A DNA stretch of 64,000 nucleotides, from the NCBI RefSeq assembly GCF_003589595.1, contig NW_020654422.1, forward strand, positions 19,008,243-19,072,242, read 5' to 3'. Made by a program: the position numbers and the translations under genes. Positions within the stretch are counted from its first letter, which is position 1; each line of letters starts with the position of its first letter. Origin of the DNA: Hyposmocoma kahamanoa. Taxonomy: Eukaryota > Arthropoda > Insecta > Lepidoptera > Cosmopterigidae. Shown here piece after piece: positions 54,501-62,221 of this stretch. A model generated the notes under the pieces. That model did no database searches and was not told the origin of the DNA. It saw only the letters and a list, made by a program, of their open reading frames with translations.

Positions 54501-56109
54501 CTTTTCCATGTTAGCATGTTTGCGCATTGCATCCAATTCATATTAATTCTGAATATGAGAGTATAAATATTTAGAAATCTCGAACCCACTTCGGATATCA
54601 CTTGTGCATTAAGTACAATTCGAATCTGAGAAAAAACGAATATGGCATGTACTCGTACAGCTAAAATGGCACTTCAGACACCTGTGACATTCGGACCGTC
54701 ATTTCTCAGATTTGGACGTAGTGCGCAAATATTCTTACTGTTCAGATCTTAGTCCAAAACTGAATATTATACTTCCACTAGTCCTATTGACTTGAAGTTT
54801 GGTATACTATTCGAAATATAGTAACAGAACAGTCTGCAGCACATTAATCAATTCCTCTACTACACACAGCAGAACTATTAAATAGATAAATGGTTTATTT
54901 ATCACTAAACACACACATGCGATACGCATACACAAGCAAAAATAAATAAAAAAACTAATCCAAAAAAACAATAGTACAAAAAAGTTAACTACAATGAATA
55001 CAATATAAGCATTAAAACAAGATATCATTATTTTTTAAATTTTAATAAACAAAAGATCAAATAACAACAAGTACAAACACAGAAATATGTAAGGCATTAC
55101 AATAAAAGCTCAGAACGCATTGCATGTGTGGTGCTAAAACGGCCGTAGCTCAGTGTAACTGCTGCTCAATTAGAGCAACGTATACTGATATTCTGCTACG
55201 CCCGAGAAAAGCAGAAAACGGCGAAACCGCTGTGCGGCAGTGAGTGCGTGATAGGGTATATCAAAATAATTATGTACGGGCTAGTTGAATTGATCTTGAC
55301 TGATCTTACAGATCAGACTTATTGCATTTTTGGAGTAGACAGTTTCGTAGCTTATAAATTTTAATTGATTTTTATTTATGTTGGTGACATATCGATATTT
55401 CATAATTTTAAGTGATAACCATTACCTTAGGAAATGAAACTATTTTTCCGGATTTAAATCGCGTATATTTGTTTTTTCAAAGAAACCAACATTTAGGTCC
55501 TTTTACAGGTCCCATAGTGACCATGGGAGCTGTAAAGGGCCTGACAAATACAAATAAAAACAAATATATGCGATTTAAAACCAGAAAAATAGTTTCATTT
55601 CCTATGTGTAACAATCACGAAAACCTAAGAACTCAATAACCATTACCTTTCTAAGCCAGACTTCTCGAAAATCAGTTATAGGTACTTTATATTTGGGATA
55701 GATGTAAATATATACTGACCTGTTTAGCTATCAGATGTTTGAAATAAATATTATAAATGATAAATGTATTCAAACGTATATTTACAAAGAGCAATCCCCA
55801 GAGTTTCTTGCTCATTCTTTTCAGGGGAATCTGCCTTACGAATGAGCAGTACAGTTTAACCAATATGACATTTTCATGTGTAATTTGCTTATATATGAAA
55901 TAAAGATGATTTGTGTATGAATAAACTTACTTGTAATGGGCAGCTGTTGGGTCAGGCCCAACAGTAGCGGCTAGCGCTTGTAGGATGTCAGTAGGACTTC
56001 TGGGGATGCGTGGCGGCGGTGATATGCCATCAGATGCAGCGCTCTTCTGTGGCAGTTTCTGTCCTTCGATTGACGATGCTGTACGGCAAAGGCATGCGAA
56101 TCGCGGCAT
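36549..56109 (-). CDS. PTCD3: PTCD3 (mitochondrial small ribosomal subunit protein mS39), pentatricopeptide-repeat protein
   Basis: Thirteen visible exons join in phase: 56109-55931, 54243-54015, 53833-53610, 52965-52869, 51243-51082, 49363-49189, 48138-48008, [one missing], 45377-45293, 44080-43939, 43341-43230, 41209-41011, 40105-39924 and 36630-36549. They give about 666 codons; human PTCD3 has 689 aa. Landmarks match the human order: SPTDILQALAATVG, AAHYKYHDDPYLIP, LLCFYNEKEPDSAEW, VYCAVIQGMAKYYQ, NVYNALLGCVGFLREG, IQPGLSAYYYLLCLF, FFITAMGVCSDHLQ, LVPNIYVPEPSVMEE, and an acidic Ser/Asp C-terminus (TTSSSDSESSSDDE) like the human tail. Exon 48138-48008 ends at phase 0 but 45377 needs two carried-in bases, so an exon of 3n+2 bases (~45-50 codons) is missing. 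Family role: mRNA-side PPR protein of the mitochondrial 28S subunit. The start and presequence are tentative. AATAAA (minus) lies at 36509-36504. Confidence 0.92.
36735..36980. repeat. Dispersed repeat shared with 54500-54760 and 8130-8330
   Basis: CATCAAGCTTAATACTATGG, CGAATCCGAGACCGTACAAA, ATCTCACTTGTGCACTAAGT and CACGAATATCGCCTGTACTG have diverged counterparts at 54500-54760 (GGATATCACTTGTGCATTAA, AACGAATATGGCATGTACTC). The first part is also similar to 8130-8200. Non-coding; class unknown. Confidence 0.5.
37302..38679 (-). pseudogene. Dead IS630/Tc1-mariner-type transposase (DDE_3-like)
   Basis: It lies in the last PTCD3 intron and on the same strand. The ATG at 38679 starts MASLGKRGKPLRGQSRQ; an HTH-like N-terminus includes VANATGISRRTLNNIL and PKKGRPKKQFRLD. 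The catalytic parts are YMDESYIH (first Asp), VLVIDNAPYHNKYV (second Asp) and LPPYHPDFNPIENIWSQLKG (Glu), the Tc1/mariner order. The tail is acidic. Inactivating changes: TAA at 38569-38571, a +1 frame break near 38200 (between MEDNRS and LMEKHDV), and TAA at 38070-38072 after YIHTSHT. No convincing terminal inverted repeats were found around it. Confidence 0.88.
38793..38835 (+). repeat. Fragment of the 'AAGTGACGGGACGA' repeat
   Basis: AACTCTTTCACAAGGAGCTC followed by TACTGCTACTAAA is identical to the 3' end of copy A (11567). Confidence 0.6.
39700..39790 (-). repeat. LINE 3'-UTR scrap in PTCD3 intron
   Basis: On the minus strand ACTGGGCACGGGTCTCCTCT is a word typical of Lepidoptera LINE 3' ends; a T/A-rich tract follows. 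It is just downstream of PTCD3 exon 40105-39924. The region 38840-39700 holds nothing recognised. Confidence 0.45.
40719..40990 (+). repeat. Two adjacent copies of the 'AAGTGACGGGACGA' repeat (C and D)
   Basis: Copy C is 40719-40892 (from ATATCAAGTGACGGGACGAA to CAAGTCCCATGTGCC). Copy D is 40914-40990, the 5' part only, and ends 21 bp before PTCD3 exon 41209-41011, close to its splice donor. Confidence 0.75.
42050..42250 (+). pseudogene. Non-LTR retrotransposon C-terminal relic
   Basis: The plus strand encodes ICLWNALPLHVRQAQTKLSF then KRMLRTHLFDNCEN and a stop, the same LWNALP C-terminus seen at 19611 and 35483. It lies in a PTCD3 intron in antisense orientation. A LINE-type 3' tail at 42830-42940 (ATGGTTGACTGGTAGAGAAT ... 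TAAATAAATAAA) may belong to it or to a separate insertion. Confidence 0.7.
43655..43928 (-). repeat. 'AAGTGACGGGACGA' repeat (copy E), adjoining a PTCD3 splice donor
   Basis: A nearly complete minus-orientation copy (GGAGTTTGTCCAGGGAAGTA to TTCGTCCCGTCACTTAGTAT). Its edge is about 10 bp from the donor of PTCD3 exon 44080-43939. Confidence 0.8.
44157..44573. mobile_element. ~415-bp foldback element with ~195-bp arms, in PTCD3 intron
   Basis: The left arm starts TTTAATTCGGAACTTAATCA and includes TATTTATTTGTGCACTAG. The right arm restates it in reverse complement (TTAGTGCACAAATAAATAAT to GTGATTAAGTCCCGAATTAA) with about 10% mismatch. The centre is near 44365. A diverged single-arm copy is at 61440-61560 (CAACGTCCATGGTCTAATCC). 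Confidence 0.8.
44956..45275. mobile_element. 320-bp PIF/Harbinger-type MITE with TAA target-site duplication
   Basis: The terminal inverted repeats are at least 55 bp (GGATTAGGCCAGACGAGCGT at the left, ACGTCGTCTGGCCTCACCC at the right, with inner GTGAGTTGCG and TTTGAGTTGCGTA). TAA flanks both sides (44953-44955 and 45276-45278). A 3-bp TWA duplication is the PIF/Harbinger signature. Its right end is 17 bp from the PTCD3 exon that starts at 45293. Confidence 0.85.
45458..45562 (-). other. 34-codon open frame encoding a possible single-span membrane peptide
   Basis: ATG at 45562 to TGA at 45458 in a PTCD3 intron, same strand. It reads MIRSLPSLQNGAIAGVLASS, then YIYYVSRRDAVQIQ. A hydrophobic stretch followed by a basic one would suit a small membrane micropeptide. 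No family is recognised and chance is quite possible. Confidence 0.2.
45606..46037. mobile_element. 432-bp PIF/Harbinger-type MITE with TTA target-site duplication
   Basis: The left end GGGCGCGTGTCCAAGCTAAG and the right end GCGTGTATACGCGCTC are imperfect inverted repeats (shared GCGCGTRTMCAMGCTAAGAA). TTA flanks both sides (45603-45605 and 46038-46040). The arms contain many ACACGAC words. No coding frame. Confidence 0.72.
46227..46626. other. Assembly gap (400 N)
   Basis: A run of exactly 400 N. It lies in the interval 45378-48007, where one PTCD3 exon is expected but not visible in the flanking sequence. The round length suggests that the true size may be unknown or estimated. Confidence 0.99.
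47270..47495. repeat. Uninterrupted copy of the repeat split at 35110-36250
   Basis: ATGCTGTCGTAACATAAAAT, GAGAAAACACGATTTGAGAA, AAATGGATAATTAAGTATTA and TTTGGTTTCATATGCGATG occur here without the intervening ~850 bp. It is followed at about 47488 by a fragment of the 10845 palindrome family. Confidence 0.65.
47667..47802 (-). repeat. 'AAGTGACGGGACGA' repeat, partial copy F
   Basis: Minus orientation; ATTACAGGCACATGGGACTT and GACAGGCGTGTCGCTTA are recognisable, with deletions. It lies in a PTCD3 intron about 200 bp from exon 48138-48008. Confidence 0.65.
48400..48515 (-). repeat. tRNA-derived SINE-like sequence (copy 1 of 3)
   Basis: On the minus strand: GCAGTGGCCGAACTGTTAAC (A-box-like) and CTCGAGTTCAATTCCCGGGC (B-box-like), then GGGAGAAACATTTGCATGGC. 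Same family as 54325-54475 and 61085-61165. It is not a functional tRNA because extra sequence separates the D and anticodon arms. Confidence 0.65.
48688..48876. mobile_element. ~190-bp foldback MITE
   Basis: TTTTCAGGTTAGTTTTCGGT and CGGTGGCAATTATTTAAATA at the left mirror TTGCCACCGAAATTAGCTAC and TAATAACCTGAAAAGT at the right. AT-rich centre, in a PTCD3 intron. Confidence 0.7.
49380..50360. other. PTCD3 intron, nothing recognised
   Basis: AT-rich non-coding sequence. Short open frames here lack coding signature, and no repeat family from elsewhere in the window is evident. Confidence 0.35.
50365..50600 (-). repeat. 'AAGTGACGGGACGA' repeat, copy G
   Basis: Minus orientation, from AGTAGAGCTCTATGTGTAGG to CTAAGTGGCACTGCAGCTGT; it is diverged and lacks the AAGTGACGGG end. 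Confidence 0.7.
50629..50853. mobile_element. 225-bp TIR MITE flanked by TA
   Basis: The inverted ends run for about 75 bp (CACTCATCAAAAGTGTCTAG at the left, CTAGACACTTTTGATGAGTG at the right, inner AAGCACGTTTTTGCTAATTA). TA flanks both ends (50627-50628 and 50854-50855), the Tc1/mariner-type duplication. A solo half-end (AAACGTGCTTGATCCATAGA then CACTTTTGATG) lies at about 50890-50945. Confidence 0.8.
51333..51720 (-). repeat. tRNA-like repeat (copy J3), head-to-head with the next copy
   Basis: On the minus strand a tRNA-like part has A box GTGGCTTAGTTGGTATAGCG and a perfect B box GGTTCGAATCC. Its 5' end (near 51720) is a ~80-bp segment with AACTAGTGGAGTAATTTCAC and TGAATATCAATTCAATAAAA. 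The same segment is also found, inverted on the plus strand, at the 3' end of the adjacent copy. Confidence 0.78.
51721..52001 (+). repeat. tRNA-like repeat (copy J4), 5'-truncated
   Basis: It starts inside the family at GATGGCTCATAGATGGCGCT. The tRNA-like part at about 51828-51900 has TGGCTTAGTTGGTATAGCG, B box GGTTCGAATCC and a pairable T arm (GTCGG/CCGAC). The 3' end 51918-52001 is almost identical, inverted, to 51638-51720. Confidence 0.78.
52490..52745. other. GC-rich block inside PTCD3 intron 4
   Basis: A local GC-rich island (GGGCGGGCTCGCTTGCACAG, CACCCGGGGCAGCACACCCA) with a 64-codon minus-strand open frame of no recognisable family. It could be an old repeat or an intronic regulatory element. 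The flanks 52010-52490 hold nothing recognised. Confidence 0.35.
53228..53485 (+). repeat. 'AAGTGACGGGACGA' repeat, copy H
   Basis: From ATAACATCAAGTGTCACGGC to ACTCTTTCACAAGGAGCTCT; near full length. It ends about 125 bp from PTCD3 exon 53833-53610. Confidence 0.78.
54325..54475 (+). repeat. tRNA-derived SINE-like sequence (copy 2 of 3)
   Basis: TTGTGGCGAAATGGTTACCA (A box) and GTCCCGGGTTCGATTCCTGG (perfect B box), then GGGAGAAATAATTGTATGAC and TGAATTTCTGTACCTGGGG. The tail continues beyond the tRNA part as in the 61085 copy. Confidence 0.72.
54500..54760. repeat. Dispersed repeat, diverged copy of 36735-36980
   Basis: GGATATCACTTGTGCATTAA, AACGAATATGGCATGTACTC and CAGATTTGGACGTAGTGCG follow the order seen at 36735-36980. 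The rest of this PTCD3 intron up to 55425 has no recognised feature. Confidence 0.45.
55425..55640. repeat. Snapback repeat, full two-arm copy
   Basis: The left arm GGAAATGAAACTATTTTTCC ... ACAGGTCCCATAGTGACC and the right arm GGGAGCTGTAAAGGGCCTGA ... CAGAAAAATAGTTTCATTTC are inverted around a CATAGTGACCATGG centre. It ends CGAAAACCTAAGAACTC. This copy defines the family also seen at 22770, 35275 and 61930. Confidence 0.75.
55790..55870 (-). repeat. Dispersed repeat with the CCCCTGAAAAGAATG core (copy 3 of 3)
   Basis: Reverse-oriented match to 5810-5875 (AGGCAGATTCCCCTGAAAAG, AACTCTGGGGATTGCTC on the minus strand). It lies 61 bp before PTCD3 exon 1's donor. Confidence 0.6.
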
Positions 56110-57770
56110 CCGCCTTTGCAAAGATCGTCCATATATAATTATATTACAAATTATGAAAGAAAAACTAAGGTTTAAGTTCAAGCCCATTTTACAATAACAA
56201 ACCATCAACTCACCGTGGCAAGAGCACGTTCGTATACATTTGCACGTAATCACGTATAAAAGGTTGCAAACGAAGGTCAGTTTTAGTTATTTTGCTCCTT
56301 TCACAACTTTATTATAATTTAAAAACACAGTTCGCAATTTCTAACCTTTAAAATTTACATACACATTATATCTGTTCTGTTCGCTAATGATGCTCACATA
56401 AGTGTAAACACAGCAGAGTAATAATTATGAAGTTGAAGAGTAAAAGAGAAAACAAATGCGCCTGTTTACTTTAATTTTAATAGAATTCAATGAAACGCGC
56501 TTTTGCGGAAATGTCAAACCGGCACAGAATTTTGCACAATTTGTTTTTTTTTTATTTATTAAGGCTTTGGCAAAGCCATCAGCCTAAACATGAAGTTTAA
56601 TTATGTTTCTGTAAATATAGCGCCACAAAGAGGATAGGCAATTTGAGGAGACGTGTTTGGATTTACTGGGGATTCCTTAAAACGGGCCGGTACGGGTATT
56701 CTAGTTCGAGATTCGTATAATTTCGCGTTTTAATCTTCGATTAAGGCACAACAGCACTTTCCTATTCCACTTTAAACTAGATTTTACAAAATAATTGAAA
56801 GCCAAAATAAAAACGAAACTTTTCCCTCCAAAAGGTCGAGAGCGAATCTTGCACAATTTGTCCCTGATTGTCATTCCTTTTGTTTTGTTTTGTCGTAAAT
56901 AGGACGGAGAAAAATAGTTTTGTCCAACACATTTTGTTTTGTACGAGTGGGTACTCGTATATAACTCGTATATGTATATAGGTTTTATTTAAAATTTGTT
57001 TTGGTTAATTTGTTTTAGTTATGGTTACGTTCGATCGCTTGGTACATCATTTGATTTGAATTTTTTTACAGATTGAGCTTCTCAGATTAGAAAACATTTT
57101 GATTAGCTTAGTATCCTTTTAATGAAAGATTATGTATGTTCAAACATTATAATAAAACCTATTATTATTATTTTATTTATTGAGCATTGACTTTATGGCC
57201 ATCACCTTAAAAAGATAACTAGGAATTTAAAAAAATTCTAATTGTATGTATACTTTTGGTAATTTAAATTTATTTATAACGCGTTATTATTCTAAGTTTA
57301 TAACTATTTATTTATTTATTTAAATTAAAAATTAACTCGTGTTCCTACATTAATTCCATTTATTAGGTATTCGTTATGGGACCATCAGCTTATAAAGATA
57401 ACAAATAATTAAGAAACTCAAAAAGGTTTAAAAAAAATTGTAACTATAAAAACCCGCCATTGTTTTTGCATAGCCCTCAGATTTCGTTATACGAATACAA
57501 AAATACATTTTCTTTTATGTAGACTAAAAAAGATGAACAGCAGAATCTATAATATCTTTCTCTTTCTATGCTGCCAATCGCGCTACCGTGGGAAATGGAA
57601 GAAAGTTTCTTTTATTATATTTTTCGCTTAGAATAATAATGCATAGAAACTTAGCCCGCACACGCTAAGTGAGGCAAATTGAAGCGCGCCCAATGGGCCT
57701 ACACGAGCGGGCGGGCCTTCAGTGCTCAAGGTCAACTTGCACCGCGAACAGCTCAAGAATTTTAGTTAAA
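56110..57770. other. Intergenic upstream of PTCD3, with LINE 3'-tail scraps
   Basis: Minus-strand 3' tails of one LINE family (GGCTGATGG ... AAGCCTTAATAAATAAA and close variants) occur at about 56545-56605, 57160-57225 and 57350-57400; a plus-strand one is at 60555-60610. The block 57655-57760 is GC-rich (AGCGCGCCCAATGGGCCTAC, GAGCGGGCGGGCC) and may be a promoter for the small THAP-like frame at 57772. Confidence 0.45.
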
Positions 57771-57771
57771 A

Positions 57772-57978
57772 ATGACGAAATGTGCGGTAAATGAGTGTAA
57801 AAATACGTCAGACAAACATAAAATAGATACTAACATCACATTCCACAAGGAAGTAGGTAACGCGTTTCAACTTGTATTTTTATATAAATATTCACTAAAA
57901 CCGAAAATTAACCTACTACTAAAACTAGCCTACTTGAATTTGATTTTTGCCTCACTTGTGACAGTTCGTTTGATATGA
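57772..57978 (+). pseudogene. THAP zinc-finger N-terminal fragment
   Basis: The frame starts MTKCAVNECKNTSDKHK and reaches DTNITFHK, matching the first half of a THAP (C2CH) domain: two cysteines spaced as in C-x4-C, then the FHK/FHxFP block. After FHK the sequence EVGNAFQLV no longer fits, and the CH half is missing. It may be a first exon (a GTAGGT donor candidate lies just after CACAAGGAA) or a degraded THAP/P-element-derived gene. I found no matching downstream exon in the window. Confidence 0.45.
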
Positions 57979-58125
57979 AACTATCATTCTATGCGTTATT
58001 ATTCTAAGATTGTTCGGACAAAAGAGGACTAATGAAATCACAATAAATGAAATAAATACATAATGTTATTTGTAAAACTTTATTCTTATTATTACCTATG
58101 CAGATTGATGTTGTATATACATACG

Positions 58126-58722
58126 TTACAAAGTTTTTGCACTGACTAAATATGTGGTTAAAACAGGTAAGAACAAAATTCGAAAACTAACACATAAAAG
58201 GGCACTGCTCGAAGGCACGAATGGAAATTCTTCGTTCGAAACTTCCGTTATTGAATCGCTGTTATTATAAATAAATAACATTTCAGTGGCTGTGTCGTTG
58301 GAGGTCGTTGTCGCCCAAATTATCTCACGAAGGCAGACAAATTCTATACTAGACACACAAAGTCCAATATCGGAACGGAAAATTTTACCTAGAGGACAAT
58401 CAATTAATCTCGCAGTTACAACGTCAGACAAACCTTTTGCACATGCAATGTACGAAGTGCAATTTTCATTATCCGGGTAATCGAAATTCCCAACAGTCGT
58501 ACAGTTATAATCTGGGAAACATTTATATCTTGTGGAGTTGCTGCATTGCTTGTCGAGGTGATTGAAAATGAATGTTGCGGGACATTGAAGGTTGTACTTG
58601 TAGAACAAATCAGTGCCAAGTGGCGTGCATGTGGTGAATCCTCTGCAGTCGGGCAGTTCGTCGTTCGGGAATTTTCCGGATTTAGTACAATTCGAAGCGT
58701 CACTGACGCTTCGGCATAAGCC
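58126..58722 (-). CDS. Chitin-binding (CBM14-type) protein, last exon, N-terminal exon not found
   Basis: An exon begins at 58722 after a TTTCTAG acceptor at phase 0 and encodes 198 aa to the stop at 58126. Two six-to-eight-cysteine peritrophin-type domains are readable. The first includes NCTKSGKFPNDELPDCRGF, TTCTP and KQCSNSTRYKC. The second includes NCTTVGNFDYPDNENCTSYI, ACAKGL, IDCPLG and LCVSSIEFVC. The C-terminus has a hydrophobic stretch (ALLCVSFRILFLPVLTTYLV) that could be a membrane or GPI-type anchor. A signal-peptide exon is expected upstream (above 58735) but I could not identify it. AATAAA (minus) lies at 58084-58079. Same family as 33382-34851. Confidence 0.75.
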   Translation of the reverse strand, partial: GLCRSVSDASNCTKSGKFPNDELPDCRGFTTCTPLGTDLFYKYNLQCPATFIFNHLDKQCSNSTRYKCFPDYNCTTVGNFDYPDNENCTSYIACAKGLSDVVTARLIDCPLGKIFRSDIGLCVSSIEFVCLREIIWATTTSNDTATEMLFIYNNSDSITEVSNEEFPFVPSSSALLCVSFRILFLPVLTTYLVSAKTL

Positions 58723-58734
58723 CTAGAAATAATA

Positions 58735-59750
58735 ATTTAATAATTATCAACAAGCTAGATATATGAACACTTTATTCAGTAATATACAATAATAAAGATT
58801 AATAATACAAATTATTTGTTGCGACAAATGGCCGGTTACTATTTGGTATTCGACGTATTCGGACTGTTTTTTGCAATTCGGCCGAATACCGAATGCCTAA
58901 AATCAGGAGGAAGAAATAAGTAAAAACGTGCGCATGTTACATAGATATCGTTGGTAAAAACATGATTTTTTGCTTATTTATCTAAGAGACCAAAGGAAAT
59001 TACAACTAAGTTATTTTTCTAAGACACAAAAAAGGTGTCAAATCAAATGTAAACTACTTAGATAAGTATTACGTCGGTCCTTACGACTACATGAACGCCA
59101 ATAAAATCAGCCGAGTACTTGTAAATGAAAATAAAATTAATTTTTTTTGAGAGTTAATCAAACTGAAGTGAAATAAACAATTACTTTCTTCCTTACGAAG
59201 AAGTACATTTAAATCTGAAGTTGTTAACCGACATATTTCGGGCCATTTTCGTTACTTACGTTAATTAGGCCGAATAGTCTGTCTGAGTATTGGGTATTTG
59301 GCTTGTGTTCGTTGCAGAACTAATCCAGATACAAAAGGAAACTTATAAACCTTTTTTATTACAACAGTGAAAGGGCAACTGACACAGCATAATTATGACT
59401 AAGTTCACTATTGCGCTGGTTTTCAGTTAACGAGAGGGACTAAGTTTGGAAGTTATTTGCAAGCACAAATAAAAGGAATAACTAGGTAATGTGTAAAATT
59501 ATTCATTGAGAAATGACGTGTCAAAGAGTGCATTAAAATATTCCATTTTGATGCACTATTTACATTTCATGTTATATGTAAATCCATGGGAGGCTGTGAG
59601 TATAGGTGCCTATAGCTGTAAGCACAGACATATACCTAGATAGACGTCGCAAGTAGGTACAGCAATTTGTATGAAAACCAAGCGTGCCACATTTTTTGTA
59701 CCCACTATGACGTCACAAGAACTATTTAGTGATGGAAACCTCCTTCCGCT
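58735..59750. other. Non-genic stretch, probably intron of the CBM14 gene
   Basis: AT-rich, no coding signature. If the missing signal exon of the 58126-58722 gene is in this window it should be here or up to ~63 kb. A candidate MYFF|GTAAGG at about 59200 was considered too short and lacks a hydrophobic core after joining. Confidence 0.35.
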
Positions 59751-59754
59751 TGCT

Positions 59755-59823
59755 CTAAATCGATTGATTGAACGGAATACGCGGAAATACGCGTATTCCA
59801 TTCAATTAATCGATTCTAAATAG
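59755..59823. repeat. ~69-bp palindrome (AAATCGATTGATTGAACGGA and inverse)
   Basis: AATCGATTGATTGAACGGAA and ACGCG at the left pair with ACGCGTATTCCATTCAATTA and ATCGATT at the right, around a short GAAAT loop. It directly precedes the tRNA-like copy J5. Confidence 0.75.
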
Positions 59824-59871
59824 AATAATTTTTATTCAAGTATAGTTAAAGAATTTAAAATCAGAAATTAA

Positions 59872-60250
59872 ATAATATCAATTCAATAACAATTTAAAAA
59901 TACAGTGAATAGCGACATCTCTCGCCAGAGCTGGTAGCTGTAAAGGTATCTAATGGGTGATAAAACTTTCATAGATTTCTCATAGATGGCGCTACGACTA
60001 AAAGGTCGTTGAAAAACCAAATACAAAGACACGATAACAAGCACATAGAAAAATTCGTGAGGTCCGCTGGTTCGTTCTGTGGTTTAGTTGGTTTAGCGTC
60101 TGGCACGGTATGCTAGAAGACGTCGGTTCGAATCCGACCGGATCGAAGGATTTTTTTCTGTGTGTTCGATCTTTGTACTAATAATTATAACAAACTAGTG
60201 GAGTACCTAATTTCACAAAAAATAGTGGAATATCAATTCAATAAAAAAAC
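59872..60250 (+). repeat. tRNA-like repeat (copy J5), longest copy
   Basis: It starts AATATCAATTCAATAACAAT, passes GCGACATCTCTCGCCAGAGC and GATGGCGCTACGACTAAAAG, then a tRNA-like part (GTGGTTTAGTTGGTTTAGCG, GGTTCGAATCC). It ends with AACAAACTAGTGGAGTACCT and TGGAATATCAATTCAATAAA, so its two ends share the AATATCAATTCAATAA word in direct orientation. Confidence 0.78.
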
Positions 60251-60554
60251 TTTAATTTTAAAGTTTTTTAGTTGATAATTTCTTGGATAGGTATTGTAGG
60301 TAGGTAACATTGTAAGTTAGAGGGTAAATAGGGACAAGTATTTGAATTAACCTTAATATAGCAGTACCTATGTATGGGTAACGAAAGCACATCACATCAC
60401 CAATAATTAATCAAATTCTTATCAAATTAATCAAAAATGTTGAGTGTGTGCGTTAAAAAAAAAATAGTGAAAAAACAAATGGCGGGTTTTATTACTTACA
60501 TTTTTTACACGAATTAATTTGTAGTTTATGTATTACGTTATGCGTTTCTTGATT

Positions 60555-60615
60555 ATTTGTTACCATTAAGCTGATGGCTCTGAAGCCAATGCTTTATAAA
60601 TAAATAAATACCAGT
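60555..60615 (+). repeat. LINE 3' tail
   Basis: AAGCTGATGGCTCTGAAGCC then AATGCTTTATAAATAAATAA, the plus-strand partner of the minus-strand tails at 56.5-57.4 kb. Confidence 0.55.
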
Positions 60616-61084
60616 AATTGTATAGTGAATAAATTTAATGCATACTTAACGTATGTATAAAGCTAGAGATAGGTTACTTTTGTTATTTGAAGTAATAATG
60701 ATGAAATAGTTATTCAATTAGCATACATGATAGTTTTACATATAAAATTGATACATATAGGGTTGTCAGATCTTTAAACCTGTCGTCAAAAGAAACCAGA
60801 CCAGTTTAGCCCGACATCTTTAAGGATTTTGTGTCGTAGTTTTAATACCACAATTTTTTTAATGTGAAATCAGATCATTTGGTCATTTATCGACAAATCG
60901 TCTTATATTGTAATGAAATACCTATAAATTGTATTCAATGAATTATTTTTCTTTATTATATGAATCATCTATTATTGCAATGGCTATCGATATCAAAATT
61001 AAACAAAACACAACAAAACTTGCTCATATATTAAAAATCCTTAACAACACATTTACTTTTCGCTTCTACTATTCGCTTCCAGAT

Positions 61085-61165
61085 AACTTGCGTCTGTGGC
61101 CGAACGGTTACCATGCCGGACTGCTACGCAGAGGTGCCGGGAGAAATATTTGTATGACCTTTTCT
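61085..61165 (+). repeat. tRNA-derived SINE-like sequence (copy 3 of 3)
   Basis: TGTGGCCGAACGGTTACCAT (A box) and GGGAGAAATATTTGTATGAC match the 54325 copy, but the B box region is largely deleted (GAGGTGCCGGGAG). Confidence 0.65.
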
Positions 61166-61929
61166 CTCGTGAGTTGGACACCATCTAATTTGGCTGGATA
61201 CGCTTCTAAAAAGTCTAACTATATCCGCCATTATCCGGACGCCTGGCGACGATTCATTTTTGCGTCCTTTTCCCACCAGGTAGGCATATACTACATCCTT
61301 TGACGATTATGACATATCTTGTGCCTCATTAACACGCATCAATCATCATTTACAGTAAATTAAAAGTGGTTACAGCATGACTATACTTTTCAACATTTAC
61401 AATCAAAACATTACATTTTTGACATATTTTATTTTATTTCAAAATCGGGTTTTAATCGTGTATGAAACGTATTTTACTTAACTTGTGGACATGTTGCAAC
61501 GTCCATGGTCTAATCCCTTCGAGAATGTGACCATGTTTCGTCGAGGTAAATAAAAGACGGTTACCTATTAGTAGTCCGAAATGGCATTTTCCAGAAATAA
61601 CGTTTGCTCGAATTTTCATAACCTCGAAAGTGATTTTGAGAGGAAAATGTTTTTTCTTTTAAACATAACCTAACCAAACCTAATAGTGTCTTTGCGATAA
61701 ACATCCAACATATTCTGAAAGAACTACGGTTTCGTTATAATTCGGTTTTCGGTGTAATGAAAGTTCGAACAAAGGTTATTTAGGAAAAAAATGCGAGTTT
61801 GTGATATGTTACCATAAAATACGTTTTTATATACACTATTAGGTAAGACCTGATTTTGAAATCAAATAATGTGTGAAAAAGTTTAAATATCAATGTATAT
61901 GATTTATCTACGCGTAGTAAACCACTTAG

Positions 61930-62035
61930 GTACTAGATATGAAATTGTTTTTTCGAATCTAAATCGCGTTATTATGTATTGTTTTTTCAAACAAGCTAAC
62001 GTTTCGGGGCCCTTTACAGGTCCCATGACGACGTC
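61930..62035 (+). repeat. Snapback repeat with GAAACTATTTTTCCGG-type arm, diverged single arm
   Basis: GATATGAAATTGTTTTTTCG, AATCTAAATCGCGTTATTAT and CTAACGTTTCGGGGCCCTTT match the left arm of the 55425 copy. Confidence 0.6.
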
Positions 62036-62221
62036 ACTATCACTGTCAGCCGTCATACTTATACTAGACATAAAATATCTGTGTATCTTTCCATTTGTCA
62101 CAGATAGGTTTATGTCTTTGCTAGTGCATTATATTGCATGATCATGCAAAGTACAATATTGGTGATAATGGCAATTTAAGTCTTATTTTTCTTTGATCAA
62201 TTACACCGGTGATTTAACCAG

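Noticed and set aside
59190..59230. MYFF|GTAAGG as first exon of the 58126-58722 chitin-binding gene
   Set aside because: Four residues joined to GLCRSV make no signal peptide, unlike the sister genes.
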